Source: Niveibacterium umoris
Lineage (GTDB): Bacteria > Pseudomonadota > Gammaproteobacteria > Burkholderiales > Rhodocyclaceae
Assembly: GCF_014197015.1 (NCBI RefSeq)
Contig: NZ_JACIET010000001.1
Location: forward strand, 1,612,001-1,676,000
DNA: 64,000 nucleotides
Direction: 5' to 3'
Below are positions 24,610 to 32,864 of the stretch, one piece after another. Both the position numbers and the translations under genes were made by a program. How positions within the stretch are numbered: position 1 is the stretch's first letter; every line of letters begins with the position of its first letter. The notes under the pieces were generated by a model. The model worked only from the letters and a program-made list of their open reading frames with translations. It made no database searches and was not told the origin of the DNA.

Positions 24610-26517
24610 GTGAGCATCACCCGACGCGATTTCCTCAACGGCGTGCTGCGCGCGAGTGGCGCTGCAATGGCGGGTGCCGCCGGTCTGCCAAGCACGGCAG
24701 CCGAGGCATCGCTGGCGTATCCACCTGCAGCAACAGGCCTGCAGGGTCAGACCGACGCCGCCCGCGCGCCGCTGCATGCCCTGCGCGACGGCCAACACGG
24801 CGCGCCAGGAACACCGCGCGAGCATTACGACCTCGTCGTCGTAGGCGCCGGCATCAGCGGCCTGGCGGCCGCCTTCCTGTACCGGCAGCAGGCGGGCCGG
24901 CGCGTACGCATGCTGATCGTCGACCCGCTCGACGACTTCGGCGGCCACGCCAAACGCAATGAATTCACCACGCCGGACGGGCGATTGCTGATCGGCTATG
25001 GCGGCTCGCAATCGCTCGACAGCCCGAGCCAATGGTCGCCCGCTGCACATCAGCTCCTGAAGGATGTGGGCGTCGATCTGGCGCAGTTCGAGCATTGGTA
25101 CGACAAGGACTGGGCTGCGCGACGCGGGCTGACTGGTCACGCGATCCTGTTCAACGCCGCACACTGGGGTCGCGAGCAACTGCTGGTGCGCCACGAGGGC
25201 AGCAAGGCGGCTGACTGGGTCGACGCCACACCACTGCCAGCCAAGGCCCGCGAAGACCTGCGCGAACTCATCGACGCGCCGCGCGACTACCTTGCCGGAC
25301 TGAGTCGCGAAGAAAAGCGCGCGCGGCTCGCACGCACCAGCTACGACGATTTCCTGGCCGCGATCTGCGGCTACGACCGGGCGCTCACACGCTACTTCGC
25401 CAACCGCACCCGCGGCTACTTTGGTGTCGGCACCGACGCCACCACCGCGCTCGACGCTTGGGCCGGCGGGCTGCCGGGCTTTGGCGGGATGGATCTGGGT
25501 GATGAGATGCCGCCCGAACTGAGTCCGAGCGGGCGGCAGGCTTTCAAGGGCAGCGATCCGTACATCTATCACTTTCCGGATGGCAACGCCGGCGTCGCGC
25601 GCGCCCTTGTCCGCGCGCTTGTTCCGTCGGCCCTACCCGGTCACGGCATGGAATCGCTTGTGGGCGCCCGCTGCGACTACGCGCGCCTGGATCGCGTGGG
25701 CGCTGACGTTCGACTGCGCTTGCGCACGTCGGCGGTAAGCGTCAGGCATATCGGCGACCCGGCGGCGGCGAAGGCCGTGGCCGTGACATGTCGCAGCCGC
25801 GAGGGCGACGAATACACCGTCAGTGCGGGGCAAGTCGTGCTGGCCTGTTGGAGCCGCGTGATCCCGCATCTGACCGATGAACTGCCCGCAGCGCAGGTGA
25901 GCGCGCTGCGCGACCAGGTCAAGGTGCCGTTGCTGTACGCCAATGTGCTGCTGCGCAACTGGGAGGCCTTCGCGCGCGGCGGGTTTTCGGCGATCAGCAA
26001 CCCGGGCGGCTTCTGGGACGAGGCGAGTCTGGACTTCCCGGTGAGCACCGATCGCTACCGCTTCGCCAGCCTGCCGTCGGACCCGGTGCTGGTGCATCTC
26101 GCGCGGGTGATGGTCGAAGGCGGCGGCGCGAGCGAACGCGCGCAATGCGAGGCGGGTCGGGCCCGGCTGGAGCGACTTGGATTCAACGAGATCGAGCACG
26201 AGATCCGTGCCCTGCTGCAGGGTGCGCTGGGCCCATTCGGATTCGAGCACGAGCGGGATATCCACGGCATCACCGTGAACCGCTGGGCGCACGGCTATGC
26301 CTATGAATACATGCGACCCTGGGATGCCTACTGGCCGGATGGTCCCCTGCCGATCCATACCGCCCGCATGGGCTGGGGGCGCATCGCGATTGCCAATTCG
26401 GATGCCGGCGCTTTCGCCTACGTGCATTCGGCAATCGATCAGGCGACCCGCGCAGTCAGCGAACTGCTGCCGCAGGCACGGCTGGCGCGCTGGAATACCT
26501 CCCCGGGCCCATCCTAG
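24610..26517 (+). CDS. Tat-exported FAD-dependent oxidoreductase (SpdH-like)
   Basis: A 635-residue protein with a twin-arginine signal, SITRRDFLNGVLRASGAAMA, followed by a hydrophobic stretch and AEA, so it is likely folded in the cytoplasm and exported. The FAD/NAD Rossmann motif is DLVVVGAGISGLAAAFL (about residue 75), and the C-terminal flavin contact is WGRIAIANSDAGAFAYVHSA. Length and layout resemble the spermidine dehydrogenase SpdH group, but substrate specificity is not proven. Start is GTG 24610, after GGGGC. It follows the GGDEF-EAL gene by 79 nt in the same direction. Confidence 0.7.
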   Translation: MSITRRDFLNGVLRASGAAMAGAAGLPSTAAEASLAYPPAATGLQGQTDAARAPLHALRDGQHGAPGTPREHYDLVVVGAGISGLAAAFLYRQQAGRRVRMLIVDPLDDFGGHAKRNEFTTPDGRLLIGYGGSQSLDSPSQWSPAAHQLLKDVGVDLAQFEHWYDKDWAARRGLTGHAILFNAAHWGREQLLVRHEGSKAADWVDATPLPAKAREDLRELIDAPRDYLAGLSREEKRARLARTSYDDFLAAICGYDRALTRYFANRTRGYFGVGTDATTALDAWAGGLPGFGGMDLGDEMPPELSPSGRQAFKGSDPYIYHFPDGNAGVARALVRALVPSALPGHGMESLVGARCDYARLDRVGADVRLRLRTSAVSVRHIGDPAAAKAVAVTCRSREGDEYTVSAGQVVLACWSRVIPHLTDELPAAQVSALRDQVKVPLLYANVLLRNWEAFARGGFSAISNPGGFWDEASLDFPVSTDRYRFASLPSDPVLVHLARVMVEGGGASERAQCEAGRARLERLGFNEIEHEIRALLQGALGPFGFEHERDIHGITVNRWAHGYAYEYMRPWDAYWPDGPLPIHTARMGWGRIAIANSDAGAFAYVHSAIDQATRAVSELLPQARLARWNTSPGPS

Positions 26518-26524
26518 AGCCAGC

Positions 26525-26761
26525 TCAGACCGGCGCGACCACCATCGCCTGCGCGACCACCGTCTCCACCGCCAGTTCGGTGTGATCGCACAGGATCATC
26601 GTCAGCGGGCGCTGCTGCAGCACCTTGAGCTGCTGTCCGATGGCAATGCCGTAGGCGAGAAACTGATCCTGCAGCATCGTTTCGAGCGTTGCATCGAATC
26701 CGCGGAAACGGACGGTGTCGCCGGGCACTGCATCGGCAAGGCGCATTTCGTTCGGGCTCAT
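26525..26761 (-). CDS. feoA: FeoA-type ferrous iron transport accessory protein
   Basis: A 78-residue SH3-like cytoplasmic protein with the FeoA pattern (LADAVPGDTVRFRGFD, QFLAYGIAIGQQLKVL, ELAVETVVAQAMVV). FeoA is needed for FeoB function and probably contacts its G-domain. Its ATG lies 4 nt after the feoB stop, so it is the second gene of a feoB-feoA operon, the reverse of the usual feoA-feoB order. It is convergent with the SpdH-like gene, with a 7-nt gap. Confidence 0.88.
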   Translation of the reverse strand: MSPNEMRLADAVPGDTVRFRGFDATLETMLQDQFLAYGIAIGQQLKVLQQRPLTMILCDHTELAVETVVAQAMVVAPV

Positions 26762-26765
26762 CGGC

Positions 26766-28769
26766 TTACCAGATCAGTTTGAGGATGAAGTGGAAAAGGC
26801 CGCCGACCAGGAAGGCCGTCGGCATGATCAGACCCAGCATTGCCGAGGCAACCTTGGCGCCCTGCTCCTTGATCACGATCATCACGCTGGCGATGCAGGG
26901 CACGAACAGGGTGATCGTGATCATGCCGACCACTGTCTGCATCGGCGAGAGCTGGCTGCCGAGCGCGAAGAGGCCAGTGGCACCGAAATCGCGGCGCAGG
27001 AAGCCCATCACGAACGCCGCGCTCGCCTCTTTCGGCAGACCCAGCCAGCCGGTGACCAGCGGCTCGCCCTTGGCGATGATCCATGGCAGCACGCCGAGCT
27101 GATCGAGCACGAACATCAGCAGCGTGCCAAAGAGAAACAGCGGGATCACTTCGACCAGATACCACTTGAGGCGGCCGGCGGTCTTCTTGACCACGTTGCC
27201 CATCACCGGCAGGCGCATCGGCGGCATCTCGGTCACCAGCGGTATGCGGCGCCCCGGAATCAGCTTGGCGGCGAGCCAGCCGGAGACCATCAGGATCAGA
27301 AGGACGGAGCTGAGCCAGATCAGCGTGGCGGAAAACGAGATCCGCGAGAGCATGCCCATCACCACGCCCAACTGCGCCGAGCAGGGAATCGCAAGCGCCA
27401 GCAGGAAGGTCGAAATGACCCTTTCGCGGCGCGTGTGAAGGATGCGGGTGGTGAGCGTCGCCATCGTCACGCAACCGAGGCCCAGCACCATCGGCAACAC
27501 CGCGCGACCGTTCAGGCCGATCAGCGAGAAGGCGCGATTCGCCAGCACCGACAGGCGCGAGAAGTAGCCAGAGTCTTCAAGAATGCCGAAGGCGATGAAG
27601 AAGGTGGTGACGATAGGCAGGATCAGCGCAAGCGCATAGGTCATCCCCATCGTCCACAAACCGTATTGACCCACGAACAGATCGGCCAGCCATGTGACTG
27701 GCAGATGGCCGCGTACGAAGCCCTCGACCGCCGGGTTGAGGATGTCGCCGAAGAGATCCTTCTCGGTCAATCCGACCAGGTAACCCGCCCCGAAGACGCC
27801 GACGAATTCATACACGACGAAAAGCACCGCCAGCAGGATCGGAAGTCCCCAGATGCGGTGCACCGCGAGCCGCCCGATGCGGGTCGAGAGCAGTTTGGCC
27901 TTCGGCACTTCCTTGCGCAGGTAGGCGCTGGCGAGGCGGTCGGCGCCGGCGGCGCGCGCTTGCGCGAGGCCGGTCGACAAGGGTTCGGCGCTCGCGGCCT
28001 CGGCGGCTTCGCGGATCGCGACGAGCTGATTGGCGTCGGCCCCGAGACGGGCGGAAAGCCAGCGTTCGACTTCGGCGTCGCGGCCCAGGAACAGCACGGC
28101 GAGCCCGCGCGGCGCAAGCGAGGTATTGGGCAAGCGGGCTGCGATCCAGTCCACCGTGTCGCGCACCACCGCTTCAATCGCATCGGGATAGTGAAAGCGC
28201 TGTTCGCCGCCATGCTCCTTGTGCGCATGCTTGATCGCTTCGGGGATACGCTGCAGGCCTTCACCGCTGGTCGCGACCGTCTCGATCACCGGTGCGCCGA
28301 TCGCCTTCGCAAGCCCCGGCAGGTCGATGCCAACGCCGTGCGCGCGCGCTTCGTCGGCCATGTTCAGCGCCAACACCCAGGGAATGCCCAGGTCGGCAAA
28401 TACCAGCGAGAGCGCGAGTGTGCGTCGCAGATTCTTCGCATCGCCCACCTGCACCAGCGCGCGCAGGTTTTCGTGCAACAGCGCGCGCATCGTGGCGTGT
28501 TCGTCGTCCGAACGGGAAGGCAGCGCCAGTACGCCAGGCGTATCCAGCACTTCGGCGCCGCGCTCGAAACGGGCTGCCGCGCGCGACACATCTACCGTGG
28601 TGCCGGGGTAATTCGAGACGTTCACATAGGTGCCGGTGAGGCGATGGAACACCACCGACTTGCCGACGTTCGGATTCCCGACCAGTGCGAATACCCCGGG
28701 CGCCTTGCCGTCGGCGGCAAGCGCCTGCCTGGCATCGAGAGCGGCTGTGTTGCTGTGGCTGTGTGTCAT
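26766..28769 (-). CDS. feoB: Ferrous iron transporter FeoB
   Basis: A 667-residue inner-membrane protein that imports Fe(II), about 100 residues shorter than E. coli FeoB. The N-terminal G-domain has G1 GNPNVGKSVVFH, G2 PGTTVD, G3 DTPG and G4 NMAD. The membrane part has about eight or more helices with Gate motifs GLGCVTMAT and AIPCSAQLGVVMG, and a later FVPCIASV. The start at 28769 is not backed by a strong ribosome-binding site; 21 more in-frame codons exist upstream. A Fur-box-like sequence sits about 70 nt upstream. Confidence 0.92.
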   Translation of the reverse strand: MTHSHSNTAALDARQALAADGKAPGVFALVGNPNVGKSVVFHRLTGTYVNVSNYPGTTVDVSRAAARFERGAEVLDTPGVLALPSRSDDEHATMRALLHENLRALVQVGDAKNLRRTLALSLVFADLGIPWVLALNMADEARAHGVGIDLPGLAKAIGAPVIETVATSGEGLQRIPEAIKHAHKEHGGEQRFHYPDAIEAVVRDTVDWIAARLPNTSLAPRGLAVLFLGRDAEVERWLSARLGADANQLVAIREAAEAASAEPLSTGLAQARAAGADRLASAYLRKEVPKAKLLSTRIGRLAVHRIWGLPILLAVLFVVYEFVGVFGAGYLVGLTEKDLFGDILNPAVEGFVRGHLPVTWLADLFVGQYGLWTMGMTYALALILPIVTTFFIAFGILEDSGYFSRLSVLANRAFSLIGLNGRAVLPMVLGLGCVTMATLTTRILHTRRERVISTFLLALAIPCSAQLGVVMGMLSRISFSATLIWLSSVLLILMVSGWLAAKLIPGRRIPLVTEMPPMRLPVMGNVVKKTAGRLKWYLVEVIPLFLFGTLLMFVLDQLGVLPWIIAKGEPLVTGWLGLPKEASAAFVMGFLRRDFGATGLFALGSQLSPMQTVVGMITITLFVPCIASVMIVIKEQGAKVASAMLGLIMPTAFLVGGLFHFILKLIW

Positions 28770-28833
28770 GTAGGCTACCCGCGGTCGTTGATCCGAAACG
28801 TTCCCGGCGGCACCGAAATCCGGTAACGCCAAC

Positions 28834-28852
28834 GCGAATCGTTATCAATTAT
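28834..28852. promoter_or_regulatory. Fur-box-like sequence upstream of feoB
   Basis: GCGAATCGTTATCAATTAT is an AT-rich, partly dyad-symmetric stretch; its reverse complement contains TGATAACGATT, like Fur boxes built on GATAAT units. It lies in the short divergent gap between feoB and the NAD(P)-binding gene, where iron control of feoB is expected. The match is imperfect. Confidence 0.4.
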
Positions 28853-28915
28853 ATATCGCGCTTTTCCCCTGCGCGATTGTTTTGCGTCAATCCCTTACGT
28901 CAGCTGGACAAATCG

Positions 28916-29581
28916 ATGCCCGCCACCCGAACCGCAGTGATCGCAGGCAGCACCGGCCTGGTCGGCCGCCACTTGCTCGATGCACTGCTTGCATGCAATG
29001 ACTATGCCCGCGTGATCGCGCTGGTGCGCCGCGCCTCGGGACTGTCACATCCCAAGCTGGAAGAGCGCGTCGTCGATTTCGCGCGGCTCGACGAGACAGC
29101 ACTGGCGCTGCCGATCGACGACGTGTACTGCTGTCTTGGCACGACGATCCGCGTCGCGGGGTCGCAAGCCGCTTTCCGCATCGTCGACCATGACTACCCG
29201 GTGGCGCTGGCGCGCCTGGCGGTCGCCCGCGGCGCAAAGCGCTTCCTGCTGATTTCCGCGCTTGGCGCCCACCCGGCGGCGTCGGTCTTCTACAACCGGG
29301 TCAAGGGTGAGACCGAACATGACATCGCCAAACTAGGGCTGGCGGAGCTTTGGTGCTTCCGCCCTTCCCTGCTCGACGGTGAGAGAGCCGAATCGCGGCC
29401 GGGCGAACGCCTTGGCCTCGCACTCGGGCGGTTCGTGTCACCGCTGATGTGGGGTAGCCTGCGGCGTTATCGGCCGATACGTGCAGAAACCGTCGCCCGC
29501 GCGATGCTGCGTTGCGCGCTGGGCACAGGCGCGGTGCCGGGCCCGGTCGAATCCGAGGCAATCGCGCAAATCGGCGCCTGA
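28916..29581 (+). CDS. NAD(P)-binding Rossmann-fold protein (NAD(P)H-binding/TIP30-like)
   Basis: A 221-residue protein starting MPATRTAVIAGSTGLVGRHL, an atypical short-chain reductase nucleotide-binding motif (GSTGLVG). Other marks are VYCCLGTTIRVAGSQ, AKRFLLISALGAHP and FYNRVKGETEHDI, where YNRVKGE takes the place of the YxxxK pair. This matches small HTATIP2/YwnB-like oxidoreductases whose substrates are mostly unknown. It is cytoplasmic. It is divergent from feoB and convergent with the beta-CASP gene (28-nt gap). Confidence 0.8.
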   Translation: MPATRTAVIAGSTGLVGRHLLDALLACNDYARVIALVRRASGLSHPKLEERVVDFARLDETALALPIDDVYCCLGTTIRVAGSQAAFRIVDHDYPVALARLAVARGAKRFLLISALGAHPAASVFYNRVKGETEHDIAKLGLAELWCFRPSLLDGERAESRPGERLGLALGRFVSPLMWGSLRRYRPIRAETVARAMLRCALGTGAVPGPVESEAIAQIGA

Positions 29582-29609
29582 TCCGGCGTTTGGCCGAGGC
29601 CGGGCGCAA

Positions 29610-31001
29610 TCAGTCGAGCATCAGTTCTGCACCGGCGACCGGCGTTTCGGCAGTCAGCCCGAATCGCGCATGAAGCGCCGAAGCCAGCGCGGCACGTGCG
29701 ACGTCCTCACCATGGGTAAGCACCACCCGCGGTTTGGCCGGCGCAAGTGGCGCCAGCCAGTCGAGCAGGCCTTCGCGATCGGCATGGGCGGAGAAGCCTT
29801 CGAGCTGTACCACCTCGGCGCGCACCGCGATCGTCTCGCCGAAAATCTCGACCTCGCGCGCGCCTTCGGCGAGTTGCCGCCCCAAGGTGCCGGGCGCCAT
29901 GTAGCCGGGCAGGATCACCAGCACGTCCTTGCGCCAGAGGTTGTGACGCAGGTGATGCAACACCCGCCCGCCTTCGCACATACCGGCTGCGCTCATGATC
30001 ATGCAGAACGCATCCGAATCGTTGAGCAAGCGCGACTCGGCTGCGCTTTCCACGATGCGCAGGGTGTCTGGTACCTGCCCGCCGTGTCCAAGGCGGCGCG
30101 CTTCGGCGTCCTGCAATTCGCGGTGCCGCGCGTAAATGGCGCTGGCGCGAGACGCCATCGGACTATCGAGAAAAACCGGGAACGGTGCGACGATGCCCTC
30201 GCGGAAGGCATGCGCCAGCTCATACAGCAGGACCTGCGAGCGCCCCACGGCGAAGGCCGGCACAATCATCCGGCGGTGTTCCGATACCGCACGGCGCAGC
30301 AAGGCATGGAAGGCCGCCAACGCGTCCGCCCGCGGTGGACGACTACGGTCGCCGTAAGTCGATTCGAGGAAGACCACGTCCGCCTGGGGTGGCGTCTGTG
30401 GATCGCACAGGATAGGTGCGTCACGCGCCCCGAGGTCGCCGGAGAACACCACCCCGAGCGGTTCGGCGTCGGTACGCTGGATACGCATTTCGACGCTCGA
30501 CGAACCAAGAATGTGCCCTGCGTCGTGCAGACGCACTGCCACACCGGGCGCAATGTCGCGCCATTCGCCATAAGGCAGCGGCACAAAGCGGCGCACCAGT
30601 GCTTCGACATCGTCGACGGTGTAGAGCGGGCTCAGATCACGGCGTCCGGCACGGCGCAGGCGGCGATTGGTGCGCGCGGTGTCCTCTTCGGCAATGCGGG
30701 CGGAATCGAGCAGCAAGACTTCGGCCAGTTCCAGCGTCGCCGGGGTCGCAAAGATCGGGGCCCGCGCGCCGTGCGCCGCAAGCAGCGGCAGGCGGCCGGA
30801 ATGGTCGATGTGGGCATGGGTCAGCACGGTGCCGACCAGCCGTCGGGGTTCGACCGGTTCGATCACCCGGTTGCGGCCCTCGCTGTCCCGTCCCCCCTGG
30901 AACATGCCGAAGTCCACAAGCACCCTGGCCTCGCCGGTATCGACCCAGTAGCCCGAGCCGGTCACCTCGCCCACCGCGCCACAGAATCGCACGCTGATCA
31001 T
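29610..31001 (-). CDS. Metallo-beta-lactamase/beta-CASP ribonuclease
   Basis: A 463-residue protein of the KH-less CPSF-like RNA exonuclease type. The lactamase domain begins MISVRFCGAVGEVTGSGYWV and has the zinc motif LTHAHIDHSGRLP (about residue 60), HDAGHILGSSSVE, GVVFSGDLG and ESTYGDR. The beta-CASP insert lies in the middle (MIVPAFAVGRSQVLLYEL, MIMSAAGMCEGGRVLHHL), and the RMMBL C-terminus has EGFSAHADREGLLDW and VVLTHGE. Such enzymes process or degrade RNA using two zinc ions. GGGGGG precedes the ATG. Downstream of the OLD-like nuclease gene on the same strand, 106 nt away. Confidence 0.88.
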   Translation of the reverse strand: MISVRFCGAVGEVTGSGYWVDTGEARVLVDFGMFQGGRDSEGRNRVIEPVEPRRLVGTVLTHAHIDHSGRLPLLAAHGARAPIFATPATLELAEVLLLDSARIAEEDTARTNRRLRRAGRRDLSPLYTVDDVEALVRRFVPLPYGEWRDIAPGVAVRLHDAGHILGSSSVEMRIQRTDAEPLGVVFSGDLGARDAPILCDPQTPPQADVVFLESTYGDRSRPPRADALAAFHALLRRAVSEHRRMIVPAFAVGRSQVLLYELAHAFREGIVAPFPVFLDSPMASRASAIYARHRELQDAEARRLGHGGQVPDTLRIVESAAESRLLNDSDAFCMIMSAAGMCEGGRVLHHLRHNLWRKDVLVILPGYMAPGTLGRQLAEGAREVEIFGETIAVRAEVVQLEGFSAHADREGLLDWLAPLAPAKPRVVLTHGEDVARAALASALHARFGLTAETPVAGAELMLD

Positions 31002-31107
31002 TGCCGCCCCCCGCCTGGTCGCACAGGCAATGAGCCCTGCGTTCCACAAACCATTGTCCGCCCGCCGGCCGCATCGCTCAAGCGGGACGCGCGCGACGAC
31101 GGCCCGC

Positions 31108-32817
31108 TCAGCGGTGGTGGTGAGGGTGCCTTGGTGAGCGAGCATGGCGCGCCGACGCTTCCGGCTGCGGCGGCGCAAGCGCACGGCCCGGCGCTTCGCG
31201 CGCCAGGCGCACGCAGGTCTCGATGACCGCGACCAGGGTTTGCGGGATGCTCGACGGTCCGCGATCCTGCACCGATGCGATGATTGAAAACGCCAGCCCC
31301 GGTTTGGATCGGCGCCCGATCGCACGATCGATCACCCGATGGGGCGTGCCCGGGCTGCTCGTGACCAGGCCCGCGGCCTCGCGATAAACCGACTCGAATC
31401 CGTGCGCCCAGAAGCAATGCTCGATGTCCTTTTCGCGCAGCAGGCTCAGGCGTTCGGCGATCGGCTCGGCGACCGCGTGTCGACGCGCGGTCTCGGCGTA
31501 GGCCTGGCCGGCGCGATCGCCGTCGGCCAGCACATGCCACTGGATCTTCAAGGCCTGCGCCATCTTGATCAGCGGCCCGAGCCCGCATTGCGCAAACTCG
31601 ACACAGGTCACCCCCTCCTGCGCAAAGTCATACCCCAGCACCCGCGCCAGTTCTGACAGCACCCAGAACTCGGTCTCGCCTTCCACCAGCAACCAGCAGC
31701 GCGCAAAGCTGGCAACCCCGTTGCGGATGCGCAGGTGGTAGGCAAACTTGCGCAATTCCTCGGGCTTGAATTTCTGCGTATCGACCTGGAACGCGCCCAC
31801 CGCGCCACCATGTCGAACCAGGCGTCGCAGGGCCGCCAGCGGCGCGGCCGCGAGCAGATCACCCGACTGCGTGGTCACGAGTTTCTGCAGGTTGATCGGT
31901 TCGAGCAGGCTCCACAACGCCGACAGCGTCATCGGGTGCAGATGGGCCTCCGGGTCTTCGATGAGCAGCAGCGGGCGCGATTCCGGCGCGAAGGTGCCGC
32001 TGCCGTCGCGCACCAGCGCCGCCGCGATCAGCAGCATCGCGATCTTGCGCGAGGCGGTGCCGGACAACGGCAGTGCATGGCTCGGGCCAGGCGTTGCGGG
32101 CAGATCGCCCAGCACCTCGGCGAGGTGCTCGCGCGACGGCCCCTGCTCCACACCAAGGCCCGGAATGCTGCGCCTGAGCAGTTCGCGCGCAGCCAGGTAG
32201 CCAGCGTTCAAGTCATGCTCTGCGCTGCCGGAAACGCCGGCGTCGAGCGACTCCCAGTAGCGCGCCACGGCCTGCGACAGACGATCGAGTTCGCTTGCGC
32301 CGTTTTCGCGGACCGCCAAAGCGGCACCGACGCCAAGCATGCGACTGCTGCGCGCCTGGATCAGCGGGCAAAAGCGGCGCACCACGGCAATCAGTTCGGG
32401 GGCTGCCGGGTGTTCGGCACCTTGCGGCGTGCGCGTGATCCAGCGCGACCGCAGATTTGTAGCGTTCACCCGCAGGCCCAGCGTGAAACCGCGCCGCCCA
32501 CGGGCAACCCAACCCGCTGCTGCACGCGGCAATTCGAAGGATGCTTGATCCCATTCGCAGGCTTCGCGCTCGGTGAAGTGCAGATCGATCGCAATGCCGA
32601 GCGCCCGCGCGCCCGTGTGCGGGGCCGGCTGATGCACATCCGACGCTGAAAACTCCGGAGCCCCGGATGGCCACGGCCCGAGCACCGCGGCAAGCGCGTC
32701 GAGCACGGCAGTCTTGCCGACGTCGTTTTCGCCGATCAGCACCGTCGTCGCATCAAGGCCTATCTGCACCCGTTCGATGACGCGAAAGTTCTCGATCCGG
32801 ATCTCGCTCAGCCACAT
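31108..32817 (-). CDS. OLD-family ATP-dependent nuclease (YbjD/DUF2813-like)
   Basis: A 569-residue protein combining an SMC/RecF-like ATPase with a TOPRIM nuclease. It starts MWLSEIRIENFRVIERV and has Walker A LIGENDVGKTAVLDAL (residues 27-42), a signature-like stretch LPLSGTASRKIAMLL and Walker B LLIEDPEAHLHP (about 284). The TOPRIM acidic residues are in WLLVEGETEFWVL (about 379) and VLADGDRAG (about 429). The N-terminus resembles E. coli YbjD. OLD proteins are nucleases that cut or nick DNA; some act in phage defence with a partner, others stand alone. No Gabija-type helicase (GajB) or PARIS-type partner is next to it. The C-terminal 30 residues are Pro/Arg/His-rich and probably disordered. 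Confidence 0.82.
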   Translation of the reverse strand: MWLSEIRIENFRVIERVQIGLDATTVLIGENDVGKTAVLDALAAVLGPWPSGAPEFSASDVHQPAPHTGARALGIAIDLHFTEREACEWDQASFELPRAAAGWVARGRRGFTLGLRVNATNLRSRWITRTPQGAEHPAAPELIAVVRRFCPLIQARSSRMLGVGAALAVRENGASELDRLSQAVARYWESLDAGVSGSAEHDLNAGYLAARELLRRSIPGLGVEQGPSREHLAEVLGDLPATPGPSHALPLSGTASRKIAMLLIAAALVRDGSGTFAPESRPLLLIEDPEAHLHPMTLSALWSLLEPINLQKLVTTQSGDLLAAAPLAALRRLVRHGGAVGAFQVDTQKFKPEELRKFAYHLRIRNGVASFARCWLLVEGETEFWVLSELARVLGYDFAQEGVTCVEFAQCGLGPLIKMAQALKIQWHVLADGDRAGQAYAETARRHAVAEPIAERLSLLREKDIEHCFWAHGFESVYREAAGLVTSSPGTPHRVIDRAIGRRSKPGLAFSIIASVQDRGPSSIPQTLVAVIETCVRLAREAPGRALAPPQPEASARHARSPRHPHHHR

Positions 32818-32864
32818 GGGCCCGCACTCCCTGAGCCGCGCAACGGCGGCGCCCGGCCTTCAGG

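Noticed and set aside
26715-28826. 703-codon forward open frame opposite feoB
   Set aside because: Antisense to feoB, low-complexity His/Gln/Arg composition and no recognisable fold.
31108-32817. A complete phage-defence system (Gabija- or PARIS-like)
   Set aside because: Only an OLD-type ATPase-TOPRIM protein is present; no UvrD-like helicase or other known partner gene lies next to it, and flanking genes look like core chromosome.
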